A DNA stretch of 46,185 bases from Candidatus Heimdallarchaeota archaeon (GTDB taxonomy: Archaea; Asgardarchaeota; Heimdallarchaeia; Heimdallarchaeales; Heimdallarchaeaceae). Shown here one piece after another: positions 23,530 to 31,503 of the stretch (positions are counted from its first letter, which is position 1; each line of letters starts with the position of its first letter). A program made the position numbers and the translations under genes. The notes under the pieces are model-generated. The model searched no databases. It worked only from the letters and a program-made list of their open reading frames with translations, and was not told the DNA's origin. The DNA lies in contig JAGLXK010000113.1 of assembly GCA_023132955.1 (NCBI GenBank), positions 1 through 46,185 of the forward strand. Direction: 5' to 3'.

Positions 23530-24177
23530 CTACATCTCATATAAATTGTATATCTTTCCTTCTATTTTGAAATCTGGTTCAACCTCTATAATCGCGAAAT
23601 TACCTGTTGTGACAGGGCCTGGGTTAACCACTGTGCATTCATTTAATTTAGTTATAGTTGGTGAATTATGAATGTGTCCTGATATAACTAAAAATATGTG
23701 AGAATTTTTTTCAATAAAATTTCTCAATTCAAGCGAACCAATATGTCGATTCAACGAAACCATGTCTGCTTGTGTATTGTAGGGCGGCACATGTGTAAGA
23801 AGACAAACTCTATCGTTTGATTTTTTCAACTTATTTAACAGTTTTTGTTTTAATTTTGGTTTATGCGTTCCGAAGCCTATAACCTTAAAGAAATCAATTT
23901 CTTGAATTTTTGATTCTACATTAATTGCTTTTGTTTCAAGTTCTTCGATTCTAGCATAAGGATCACAATTTCCAATTACATAAAACACTTGTTTGAAGTA
24001 ATCAGTAACTGTGTTTAAGATCTGGTTCATATCTACAATGGTACCAAAATTAGTTATATCTCCAGCAATTAAGCAATGTGTTGGTGGTTTTTTGAGATTC
24101 TTAACTGAGTGGAGAATATTGAGCAAAGTGATATTTTGGCCATGGATATCAGATAAAATTAGCATTTTAACTTTCAA
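23530..24177 (-). CDS. Calcineurin-like metallophosphoesterase
   Basis: A 215-residue phosphoesterase of the MJ0936/YfcE-like group. Metal-binding motifs appear in order: LSDIHG (D10, H12), IAGDITNFG, VIGNCD, LLTHVPP and SGHIHN. The C-terminal VVNPGPV is common in this group. It probably acts on phosphodiesters, though the substrate is unknown. It follows the surface-protein gene at 24186 by 8 nt and precedes the HD hydrolase by 5 nt. The last five genes on this strand form a compact run. Confidence 0.87.
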   Translation of the reverse strand: MKVKMLILSDIHGQNITLLNILHSVKNLKKPPTHCLIAGDITNFGTIVDMNQILNTVTDYFKQVFYVIGNCDPYARIEELETKAINVESKIQEIDFFKVIGFGTHKPKLKQKLLNKLKKSNDRVCLLTHVPPYNTQADMVSLNRHIGSLELRNFIEKNSHIFLVISGHIHNSPTITKLNECTVVNPGPVTTGNFAIIEVEPDFKIEGKIYNLYEM

Positions 24178-24185
24178 GATATCAC

Positions 24186-24812
24186 CTAATAATCTAATTC
24201 AAGAAAAGCAAATACTCCTGTGTATTGAAAATTCTCTTTTTCAGTATTGAATTCCCAAAGCTCAAATACAATCTTGAGGAAATTAGGACTAGTGAGTTTA
24301 CTTACAACTTCAGCATTTACATATAATACAAGTTCAGTTGGTCCCCAGATGTAGTCTCCAGCAAAGAATCCAGTTTCTTTCTTTTCCGAGTTTGTAGCAG
24401 GTGATAAGATTTTTTCAAATGTATCATTTGCATAGAGAAAAAAGGATGATATAGCAGAAATTGGTTGCTGTGAACTAACGTTTTGAGTAAGTTCTACTAC
24501 CTTTATTTGCAATTGATAATATTTTGCACTATTCTCGAAATTCTTAACCATAAAATAGACTGAAACATTTTCATAAGAATAGATGTGTGTTGGATAGTTG
24601 TTCGATTCAAAATTTTCAGTCAAATCATTATACATTAGAAGAGATAGTTCTGAGAATCCATCTGGTTTTTTTTGGAAAAATACACTCGATGAAATTCCAA
24701 TTACAGATGCAACAACAACAAGAATGATTGACAATGATATCATCCTATTTACTTGGGATTGGGTGAGTTTAGATTTGACCCTTTTAATCAAGCTCTTCTT
24801 CTCTCTTGTCAT
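24186..24812 (-). CDS. Membrane-anchored extracytoplasmic protein, DUF1616 C-terminal-like
   Basis: A 208-residue protein. A basic cytosolic N-terminus (about 20 residues) and one membrane helix (MISLSIILVVVASVIGISS) precede an extracytoplasmic beta domain of about 165 residues. The opening FSELSLLMYNDL, then YSYENVSVYFMVKNFENSAK, resembles the FTEFYLLG...NxTVxVxVxNHE pattern at the C-terminal end of DUF1616 proteins. The membrane half of DUF1616 is encoded two genes upstream at 25330-26004. Start and stop codons of the three genes overlap by 4 nt each. Confidence 0.65.
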   Translation of the reverse strand: MTREKKSLIKRVKSKLTQSQVNRMISLSIILVVVASVIGISSSVFFQKKPDGFSELSLLMYNDLTENFESNNYPTHIYSYENVSVYFMVKNFENSAKYYQLQIKVVELTQNVSSQQPISAISSFFLYANDTFEKILSPATNSEKKETGFFAGDYIWGPTELVLYVNAEVVSKLTSPNFLKIVFELWEFNTEKENFQYTGVFAFLELDY

Positions 24813-25333
24813 TTCACATCCCCTTTGGAACCATTATACCTAATCTCAAGCTTGCTGTATTCTTCAAGTTTCTTCTTCTCGTACCAGGGATATATTTTAC
24901 TAATGAAGAGAAAACTAAACACTATTGCCCCTAAACCAGCCAGCACACCCACAAGTGAAAAAATAATTATCTTGTTCTGAGTCTTACTTTGAATTTTAGA
25001 ATCGATTTCTCCAATAATAGAATCAAGTTGTAGAATCGCCCCAGTTGCTTTTTGATAAGAAATTGTGAAGTTACTACTTGCATAGTTATCCTTAGCTTCT
25101 TTGATCAATTGTCGTGCATCATCAGTTTGCAGTATCAAGTTGCGAATATCTTCATCATAATTGGAGATTTCTTCAAGTAGTTCCAATACATAAGTAAGTT
25201 TTTCATCTGCTTCTTGAATGGCTGCAGATGCTTCTTGTTCAGCTTGGCTTTGAGCAATTGGTATTTGATTGTACAATATTGTAGTGGTACCGAATACCCA
25301 CAGAATCAAAATGATTTTCTGATACCTCTTCAT
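24809..25333 (-). CDS. Secreted helical protein with C-terminal anchor, unknown
   Basis: A 174-residue protein. An N-terminal signal peptide (IILILWVFGTTTILY, cleavage near AQSQA) leads into about 95 residues of predicted alpha-helical, acidic sequence (EADEKLTYVLELLEEISNYD). A membrane helix (IIIFSLVGVLAGLGAIVFSF) and a charged cytosolic tail of about 30 residues follow. It overlaps both neighbours by 4 nt and sits between the two halves of a DUF1616-like module. No family recognised; a partner that bridges or spaces the module is possible. Confidence 0.65.
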   Translation of the reverse strand: MKRYQKIILILWVFGTTTILYNQIPIAQSQAEQEASAAIQEADEKLTYVLELLEEISNYDEDIRNLILQTDDARQLIKEAKDNYASSNFTISYQKATGAILQLDSIIGEIDSKIQSKTQNKIIIFSLVGVLAGLGAIVFSFLFISKIYPWYEKKKLEEYSKLEIRYNGSKGDVK

Positions 25334-26004
25334 TTTGTATCACCCTTTTTGAAAATGTTGAATCTAGACAATGAAATAGTGAACTCTAATTTCCCTGAGC
25401 CTATTAGAATGCGTAACAGAGCAGTTAAGAATAAGATAAAAACCGTAAGAGATCCAATTATTATGACAAACGAAGGTGTTTCCATAACCCATATCTGATT
25501 TAGTATCAACCCTGAAAAAATCATTATTCCAATATTAATTCCTAAAGATATCAAAATCCGCTCATATTGATCAATTGCTTCATATAATCTTGGAAAGATA
25601 AGATTCGTCATTGTCCAACCTGGTATCAAGACTCCAAATATTCCTCCTACTATAACTCTTAAAAACAACAAAGGTGAGGTTTCTGGAATTAGAAGTACTG
25701 TAATAAAGAAAAGAATGCAAAGACCTAAAATAAGCCAAAATTCGACAGAAAAATAATGCAACTTAAACAAAAAATCTGAGATAGTTTTAGGTAAGTTTCT
25801 AGTAATTTTAGGTGAACCTAGGTGAATAGCGTTTCTTTTTTCCAAATCTTTAATTGTTTGATAGACTTGTTTTTCATTTGCTTCTGTAAGCTCTAGTGTC
25901 CTTTGAATAAGCTTTCTTACAGTTTTAGGTTTTTCTTCTGTAAGAATTTTTTGTATTGATTTTTCGACACTGAAACTTTTGCTGTTATTCATGCTTTCGA
26001 ACAA
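25330..26004 (-). CDS. DUF1616-type four-helix membrane protein
   Basis: A 224-residue protein. The N-terminal 60 residues look like a winged-helix-like cytosolic domain (VRKLIQRTLELTEANEKQ). Four membrane helices then match DUF1616: LILGLCILFFITVLLI, LRVIVGGIFGVLIPGWTMTN with the LRxxxGxxFxLxxPGxxL pattern, LFxR-like IFPRLYEAID, and YERILISLGINIGIMIFSGL. The protein ends after the fourth helix, where DUF1616 proteins normally continue into an extracytoplasmic domain. That domain appears to be the separate gene at 24186-24812. Confidence 0.7.
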   Translation of the reverse strand: MFESMNNSKSFSVEKSIQKILTEEKPKTVRKLIQRTLELTEANEKQVYQTIKDLEKRNAIHLGSPKITRNLPKTISDFLFKLHYFSVEFWLILGLCILFFITVLLIPETSPLLFLRVIVGGIFGVLIPGWTMTNLIFPRLYEAIDQYERILISLGINIGIMIFSGLILNQIWVMETPSFVIIIGSLTVFILFLTALLRILIGSGKLEFTISLSRFNIFKKGDTK

Positions 26005-26062
26005 CAGAAGTAAAAGAATAAAAAAAGCTTTTGAATCGAAAAAGAAAAAAAATGGGTGTTTA

Positions 26063-27229
26063 TTAAAGGTTTATTTCTCTTTTCAACTCATTAATCTTGT
26101 CTGTTTTTTCCCAAGTAAATTCTGGTAAATCTCTACCAAAATGACCATAACAAGAGGTTTTCCTGTAAATTGGTCTTTTCAGTTTAAGGTGCTCTATTAT
26201 TAAGCCAGGTTTGAAATCAAATACCTTCAGAACTACTTTTTTTAACTTCTTTCTATCCACCTTCTCAGTTCCAAAACATTCAACATTAACAGCTAATGGA
26301 TTTGGTTCTCCAATGGCATAGGCTATTTGTATTTCACATTTATCTGCTAATCCGGACGCAACAACATTTTTAGCTGCATATCTTGCTGCATAAGATGCTG
26401 AACGATCTACTTTGGAAGGATCTTTTCCTGAAAATGCTCCTCCCCCATGGGAATCTACCCCTCCATATGTGTCTACAATAATTTTTCTGCCAGTTAACCC
26501 TGCATCACCATGAGGTCCACCAGTTACAAAACGACCAGTTCTGTTGATGAAAATCTTAGTTCTATCATCTACTAATTCTTTTGGTACAACTTTTTCTATC
26601 ACTTCTTTTTGAATGCCTGCTTTGATTTCTTCATTAGTGATTTCTTCAATATGTTGTGCTGCAATAACAATAGCTTCTATTCTAAAAGGAATATCATTTC
26701 TATACTCTACTGCAACTAGAGATTTTCCATCAGGTCTTAAAAAGGATAAAATCCCTTTTTTCCTAACTTCAGTTAATTTTTGTGTTAGCTTATGAGCTAG
26801 AACTATGGGTAAAGGCATGTATTCAGGTGTTTCATTTGTAGCGTATCCATACATGATCCCCTGATCTCCTGCCCCCTGTTCTTCTTTATCTTCCTTTCTT
26901 ACTCCTTTGGCTATGTCGGGTGATTGTGAGTGTATGGTGTTAATAATGGCACACCCCCTATAATCAAAACCAATACTAGAATCATCATAACCTATTTCCT
27001 TGATTGTATTTCTGACAATCTCTTCATAGTTCATGATTACAGGTTTAGTGGTGGTTATCTCCCCACCAATTAAAACTAATCCAGTTGTTACAAAACATTC
27101 ACATGCAACATGAGCATCTGGATCTTCAGCCAAAATGGCGTCTAAGATGGTGTCTGAAATTTGATCGCATATTTTATCGGGGTGACCTTCTGTTACTGAT
27201 TCTGAGGCAACAATCTTATAGGAATCCAC
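26063..27229 (-). CDS. metK: S-adenosylmethionine synthetase, bacterial/eukaryotic type
   Basis: Makes S-adenosylmethionine from methionine and ATP. About 388 residues in three repeats. Family motifs include [15 protein letters not shown] (catalytic His and Asp), [14 protein letters not shown], and the P-loop-like [19 protein letters not shown]. This is the COG0192 type, whereas most archaea use the unrelated-looking COG1812 enzyme. GTG 27229 is chosen because GGAG lies about 10 nt upstream and the N-terminus then matches the family; a TTG at 27250 would add seven residues. The product supplies the many SAM-dependent RNA methyltransferases in this window. Confidence 0.95.
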   Translation of the reverse strand: MDSYKIVASESVTEGHPDKICDQISDTILDAILAEDPDAHVACECFVTTGLVLIGGEITTTKPVIMNYEEIVRNTIKEIGYDDSSIGFDYRGCAIINTIHSQSPDIAKGVRKEDKEEQGAGDQGIMYGYATNETPEYMPLPIVLAHKLTQKLTEVRKKGILSFLRPDGKSLVAVEYRNDIPFRIEAIVIAAQHIEEITNEEIKAGIQKEVIEKVVPKELVDDRTKIFINRTGRFVTGGPHGDAGLTGRKIIVDTYGGVDSHGGGAFSGKDPSKVDRSASYAARYAAKNVVASGLADKCEIQIAYAIGEPNPLAVNVECFGTEKVDRKKLKKVVLKVFDFKPGLIIEHLKLKRPIYRKTSCYGHFGRDLPEFTWEKTDKINELKREINL

Positions 27230-27275
27230 TTTTTCATCTCTCCAAGACAACTTATAAAATGAAACTTACTTTTGC

Positions 27276-27285
27276 TTTTTAAATG
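27276..27285 (-). promoter_or_regulatory. TATA-like element of metK
   Basis: CATTTAAAAA on the minus strand predicts a start site near 27254 and a leader of about 25 nt to GTG 27229. The leader contains the GGAGAG ribosome binding site. Confidence 0.4.
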
Positions 27286-27344
27286 CTTGCTATAAGGAAG
27301 TAATGTTGTTCTGAACAAAATCATAATAAAATTGAGCAATGCTT

Positions 27345-27998
27345 TTACTCAATTCCCGAACTAATTTGTATTTCATTTAACATATTTAATATTTCTTCCT
27401 TGCTTGGAATATCTTCGGAATTATTGCTTTTAGAGGCGAAAATCAATTTTGTAGATAATTGTTCGATTTCACGAAGTAGCATTGGGTTATGACCTTTTTC
27501 CAATAGAACATCTCTAATTTCTATTAACTGATTAGAAATCTTGAGAAGTTCTTGAGAAATATCTGCACTCTCGCTTATGAGATGTCTAATTAAACCAAAT
27601 CCGTCATTTACTGTAGATATCTGAGGATGTAAAGTTGAATTAAGATGTTTAGCAATCTGACGAATGATCTGATTCTCTAAATCTTCTTTTTTTGTTTCAG
27701 CTTCCCTATATTTTTTCCCAAAAACGACATTAGAAAGGTGTTTTAGCGTATTTTCAAAAACATCTTGTGATTGTAATTCAGGAATTAAATGTATGAGTTG
27801 TGTTTTGACCAAAACCCGTCTCTCATTTTTTAGCAAATAATTATATTCTTCCTTTGTTAGTTTTTCATCAGCTACGAGTTTTTTGACATCCTCTCTAAAT
27901 GTTTGTCTATTTCCCCTGCCATTCCAATAGGACATCTCGATGTGTTCCCGTAACTTAAGTACAATTTCATCCAATGTAGATGTTCTGGTTGCATCCAT
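27345..27998 (-). CDS. Helical protein, unknown
   Basis: A 217-residue soluble protein, predicted almost wholly alpha-helical, with no signal peptide, membrane segment or cysteine motif. It opens STLDEIVLKLREHIEMSYWN. A SYWNGRGNRQTF loop near residues 23-34 and a C-terminal amphipathic helix stand out. It has its own upstream region and lies 95 bp before metK on the same strand. I do not recognise a family and infer no function. Confidence 0.6.
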   Translation of the reverse strand: MDATRTSTLDEIVLKLREHIEMSYWNGRGNRQTFREDVKKLVADEKLTKEEYNYLLKNERRVLVKTQLIHLIPELQSQDVFENTLKHLSNVVFGKKYREAETKKEDLENQIIRQIAKHLNSTLHPQISTVNDGFGLIRHLISESADISQELLKISNQLIEIRDVLLEKGHNPMLLREIEQLSTKLIFASKSNNSEDIPSKEEILNMLNEIQISSGIE

Positions 27999-28124
27999 GT
28001 TTTATGTACTTGTTTTATATGTTAATAAGAATTTCTTAAGCTGAAAAGCCAAATCTCGGCTTCGAAGATAAATTTATGAGCAGTGCACAACAAATATCAA
28101 TAACTTATTTACTCGTTCATAGCG

Positions 28125-28856
28125 ATGACAGATACTGTTGGTATATTATTCTGTGGCGGAGAAGGTACTCGAATGAGACCTTTAACTTACTATATGCAGA
28201 AGGTTATGATGCCTATTGGGGAAGATCAAGTTCCTATTCTAGAGTATGTGCTTAAACATTTCAGGAAACATGGTATTAACGATATAATTTTGCTGGTGAA
28301 TTACAAAAAAGAGCAGATACAAGGTTACTTTGGAGATGGCGAGAAACTGGGGATGAATTTGATTTATGTTCCTGATAAACCAGGGCCTGTGGGAACAGGT
28401 ACTGCTTTACTCAATGCTCAGGAATATATTGGGGAGAGAAAAATGATAATTTATTATTCTGATATTATAACAAACGTAAATTTCTCTGAGATGGTAAATT
28501 ATCATATCAATCATGGAAAATGGGCAACCATTTTAGCATCTAAGGGTTGGAAAATACGTGTTGGAACTGCTGAAGTTGATACTTCTAATAAAGTCAAAAA
28601 ATTTGTGGAGAAACCCCAAATACCTTTACTGGTTAATACCGGAATTAGTATTTTAGATCCAATTGTATTCAATTATCTCAATGAGTTTGATTCCAGTACA
28701 AGCATTGATTTATCAAAAGACATATTTCCCAAGTTTGTAGAAAATGAGCAGATGTACGCCTATATTCCAGATGATGTGTATTGGGAAGATATTGGTTCTA
28801 TTGAACGTTATGAAAAACTAGATGGCGAATTTATTACTGGAGTAATGCGGAAATAG
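28125..28856 (+). CDS. Sugar-1-phosphate nucleotidyltransferase
   Basis: A 243-residue GT-A fold nucleotidyltransferase that activates a sugar-1-phosphate to an NDP-sugar for glycan synthesis. Motifs are GILFCGGEGTRMRPLT (pyrophosphorylase signature), QKVMMPIG with the catalytic lysine, GTGTALLNAQEYI, the metal-binding region IIYYSDIITNV, VEKPQ, NTGISILDP and the second metal site YWEDIGSIERY. There is no C-terminal left-handed beta-helix, so it is the short form. Likely substrates are glucose- or mannose-1-phosphate, but the nucleotide cannot be determined. Confidence 0.87.
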   Translation: MTDTVGILFCGGEGTRMRPLTYYMQKVMMPIGEDQVPILEYVLKHFRKHGINDIILLVNYKKEQIQGYFGDGEKLGMNLIYVPDKPGPVGTGTALLNAQEYIGERKMIIYYSDIITNVNFSEMVNYHINHGKWATILASKGWKIRVGTAEVDTSNKVKKFVEKPQIPLLVNTGISILDPIVFNYLNEFDSSTSIDLSKDIFPKFVENEQMYAYIPDDVYWEDIGSIERYEKLDGEFITGVMRK

Positions 28857-28924
28857 TAATATTTACATTTTAGTATGAAATCTTAAAGGAAACATTATTA
28901 TTGATTTGTTAAAAAGTGACTATA

Positions 28925-29317
28925 ATGAAACATAGATTAATGGATTTATTGGCATGTCCAATTGATAAATCATGGCCTTTGAAATTGGAAATTACAGAAG
29001 AAGTAAAGACATTAGAGAAAATTTCAATCCCTTCGCAAAATGAACAAACTGGAGTTGTTTGTAACTATTATTGCAATTTTCTGCAAATCCAACTTGTAGA
29101 AATAAGTGATAATGGGGAAGAAAAAGTAAAGGAAATTGATGAAATCAAAAAACATGTATCGCTAAAGGATTGTCAAGAATGTTTCAAAATTGAAATTCAA
29201 AGTGGAAAGCTATATTGTTCACATGACGAAAATCATCAATTTGATATAAAAGAAAGTATTCCCGTTATGCTTACTGAACAACAACTCAAGGAAATTTACG
29301 GGAGAAAAAGAAAATAA
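28925..29317 (+). CDS. Trm112-family methyltransferase activator
   Basis: A 130-residue zinc-binding partner that activates and stabilises SAM methyltransferases. In eukaryotes and Haloferax these include Mtq2, Trm9 and Trm11-type enzymes. The N-terminus MKHRLMDLLACPIDKSWPL and C-terminal DIKESIPVML are clear Trm112 features. The four zinc ligands are C11, C83, C86 and C98. A helical insertion of about 60 residues sits between the first cysteine and the CxxC. This makes the protein as long as eukaryotic Trm112, against about 60 residues in typical bacterial forms. ATG 28925 is preferred over GTG 28916. Confidence 0.82.
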   Translation: MKHRLMDLLACPIDKSWPLKLEITEEVKTLEKISIPSQNEQTGVVCNYYCNFLQIQLVEISDNGEEKVKEIDEIKKHVSLKDCQECFKIEIQSGKLYCSHDENHQFDIKESIPVMLTEQQLKEIYGRKRK

Positions 29318-29338
29318 TTTTTGAAATCATCTACTCTT

Positions 29339-29626
29339 CTATGTTTTTTCCTTTGAATCAGGTTTTATCTCTTCATTCTTCTTATTGTCTGTTTTGTATG
29401 TGTGCCAAATAAAATACACTATTTCAATAAGAATACCTGCCGCTAGTAAGACATTAATTATAACTATCTTTGTTCTAAAACTTTCAAAATTAAAGAGAAA
29501 TTTTTGTACAGACAGGAATATTCCATAAGCTACAACAATCAGTAAAATCATTGTAAGTTGAATACCCGCAGCCCTATCAATTTTGTTCATCAGTTTCTTA
29601 GCTTTTGTCATTTTCTTATTTGGCAT
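29339..29626 (-). CDS. Small two-helix membrane protein downstream of mutL
   Basis: A 95-residue protein. A basic N-terminus (KKMTKAKKLMNKIDR) is followed by two membrane helices, about residues 22-42 (IQLTMILLIVVAYGIFLSVQ) and 52-72 (IVIINVLLAAGILIEIVYFI), and a charged tail. It starts 13 bp after the mutL stop and is probably the last gene of the deoC-mutS-mutL transcript. No family recognised; a link to repair is unlikely from topology alone. Confidence 0.6.
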   Translation of the reverse strand: MPNKKMTKAKKLMNKIDRAAGIQLTMILLIVVAYGIFLSVQKFLFNFESFRTKIVIINVLLAAGILIEIVYFIWHTYKTDNKKNEEIKPDSKEKT

Positions 29627-29639
29627 TTTTTCACCTGTC

Positions 29640-31454
29640 TTATCTATAATCTCTCATAAAAAGCTCTTCTATGTATTTTTCATTTAGTATAATGATAGTT
29701 GGTCTTCCATGGGGGCAGGTGAATGGTTCTTCTAATTCCAGTAACTCTTTTAAAAGCAATTCCGCTCTATCTAATGTAATTTTATCCCCAGCTTTAATTG
29801 ATCTTCTACATGCAAAAATAGATATTATCTTTTTTACAAACCCTAAATCTTCTAAATCCAATTTTTCTTTTATCTCTAAAACATTTGTTTTAAAAATATC
29901 AATCATGTCCTTTGCTGTATCGAATTCTATAGTTATGCCCATAATAGATGGAATTGACCGAATTAATATCTCATTCTTACCAAAAACTTCAATTTCAAAA
30001 CCAAATGTTTTGAGATTTTCTTTTATACTTTCTATTATTTCAAATTCAGAGGGTTTTAGTGTAACTGAAACAGGCGCAAGTAACTGCTGAATTGAGACAC
30101 TTTTCTTTTTTATTTGTCTAATGTATTTCTCATAGTTTATTTTTTCATGAGCAGCATGTTGATCACATAAGAATAATCCTTCTTGGGTTTCAGCAACAAT
30201 GTATGTGTCCTTGATAATCCCAAGAACTCTAATACTCTTCTTTCGTTCAAAGCTTTTTTCCTGTAATTCTATGTTTTTATCTGTTATAGGAAGAAATTTA
30301 TCAATTCTCTGTTCCTTACTTTTTACAATCGTATAATCTGGCCTTTCTCTCGGACTTACAGAGACAGGTAATTTTCTCTTTGAAGATTCATGACTTTTGA
30401 TTTCAATCGAAGTTAGAGTTGTTGGTTTGTGCCTTGTTTCAATAACTGTTTCGAATAATTTTAACCCACTTTTTTCTAATGATTCTCTGATAGCAGATTC
30501 AATTAGTGCATATACTTTAGCTTCATTGCTAAATCTGATTTCTTTCTTTGATGGATGTACATTGACATCAACTTCATCCAGAGGTAAGTCGAAGTAGAGG
30601 AAAATTATGGGATATCTATTATGGGGAACTGCAGTACCATATCCTCGCAAAACTGCGTCAGATATGACTTTATTGGTTACAGATCTTCCATTAACAAAGA
30701 TGTATAGATAGTCTTTGGATTTTCGGGAAAATTCTGGTTTAGTAATAAAACCTGTAACAGTGTAGTCATTTTCTTTCTTATTGATGGGTAAACAAGCTCT
30801 AGCTATATTTTCACCAAAGATAGCGGTAATTTGTGCAATCAAATCACCTTTGGGAGCTGTAAGAATATCCTTCCCATTATGAGTAAGTGTGAAAGAAATG
30901 CTAGGATCTACAAGTGCTAGTTTAGTTACATATTCTGTGATGTGATTGATTTCAGTAGAGGTTGTTTTAAGAAACTTTCTTCTAACAGGAACATTGAAGA
31001 AGAGATTTTTTACGCTAATGCGCGTTCCTTTCGGCGCAGAGGCTTGTTTGTCTGAAACAATTTCTCCCCCCTCAATTACTAAGTGAATTCCTAAATCTGA
31101 CTCTTCTGTTTTAGTGATTATCTCTACCTGAGCAACACTAACAATACTTGCTAAAGCCTCTCCTCGAAATCCTAAACTATGAATTGAAAATAGGTCATCT
31201 GCATTATTTATTTTGCTGGTAGTGTGCCGATTAATTGACAATCTTGCATCAGTAGATTCCATCCCTATTCCATCATCTATAACTTCAACAGTTTTTTTTC
31301 CCCCCTCTTGAATGTTTATTGTGATTTTGCTACTCTGTGCATCAATTGAATTTTCTACAAGTTCTTTAACAACGGACGCTGGACGTTCAATAACCTCTCC
31401 AGCAGCTATCTTGCTTATAGTTAGCTTATCTAGTTTGACTATTTTTTTACTCAT
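29640..31454 (-). CDS. mutL: DNA mismatch repair protein MutL with endonuclease motif
   Basis: A 604-residue protein linking mismatch recognition by MutS to strand removal. The N-terminal GHKL ATPase shows IAAGEVIERPASVVKELVEN, SIDAQS, VIDDGIGM and LGFRGEALASI. The C-terminal domain holds the metal-dependent nicking motif DQHAAHEKINYE (D431-E442, consensus DQHAx2Ex4E), with ACRRSIKAGD and TCPHGRP (C580-P585). It is therefore of the endonuclease type found in bacteria without MutH and in eukaryotic PMS2. No dam or mutH is present. It is transcribed with mutS, 49 bp apart. Confidence 0.97.
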   Translation of the reverse strand: MSKKIVKLDKLTISKIAAGEVIERPASVVKELVENSIDAQSSKITINIQEGGKKTVEVIDDGIGMESTDARLSINRHTTSKINNADDLFSIHSLGFRGEALASIVSVAQVEIITKTEESDLGIHLVIEGGEIVSDKQASAPKGTRISVKNLFFNVPVRRKFLKTTSTEINHITEYVTKLALVDPSISFTLTHNGKDILTAPKGDLIAQITAIFGENIARACLPINKKENDYTVTGFITKPEFSRKSKDYLYIFVNGRSVTNKVISDAVLRGYGTAVPHNRYPIIFLYFDLPLDEVDVNVHPSKKEIRFSNEAKVYALIESAIRESLEKSGLKLFETVIETRHKPTTLTSIEIKSHESSKRKLPVSVSPRERPDYTIVKSKEQRIDKFLPITDKNIELQEKSFERKKSIRVLGIIKDTYIVAETQEGLFLCDQHAAHEKINYEKYIRQIKKKSVSIQQLLAPVSVTLKPSEFEIIESIKENLKTFGFEIEVFGKNEILIRSIPSIMGITIEFDTAKDMIDIFKTNVLEIKEKLDLEDLGFVKKIISIFACRRSIKAGDKITLDRAELLLKELLELEEPFTCPHGRPTIIILNEKYIEELFMRDYR

Positions 31455-31503
31455 AGAATCACAGAAATTTTTTGTATTGAGGTAATTAATGCAATGTTTG
31501 TTG

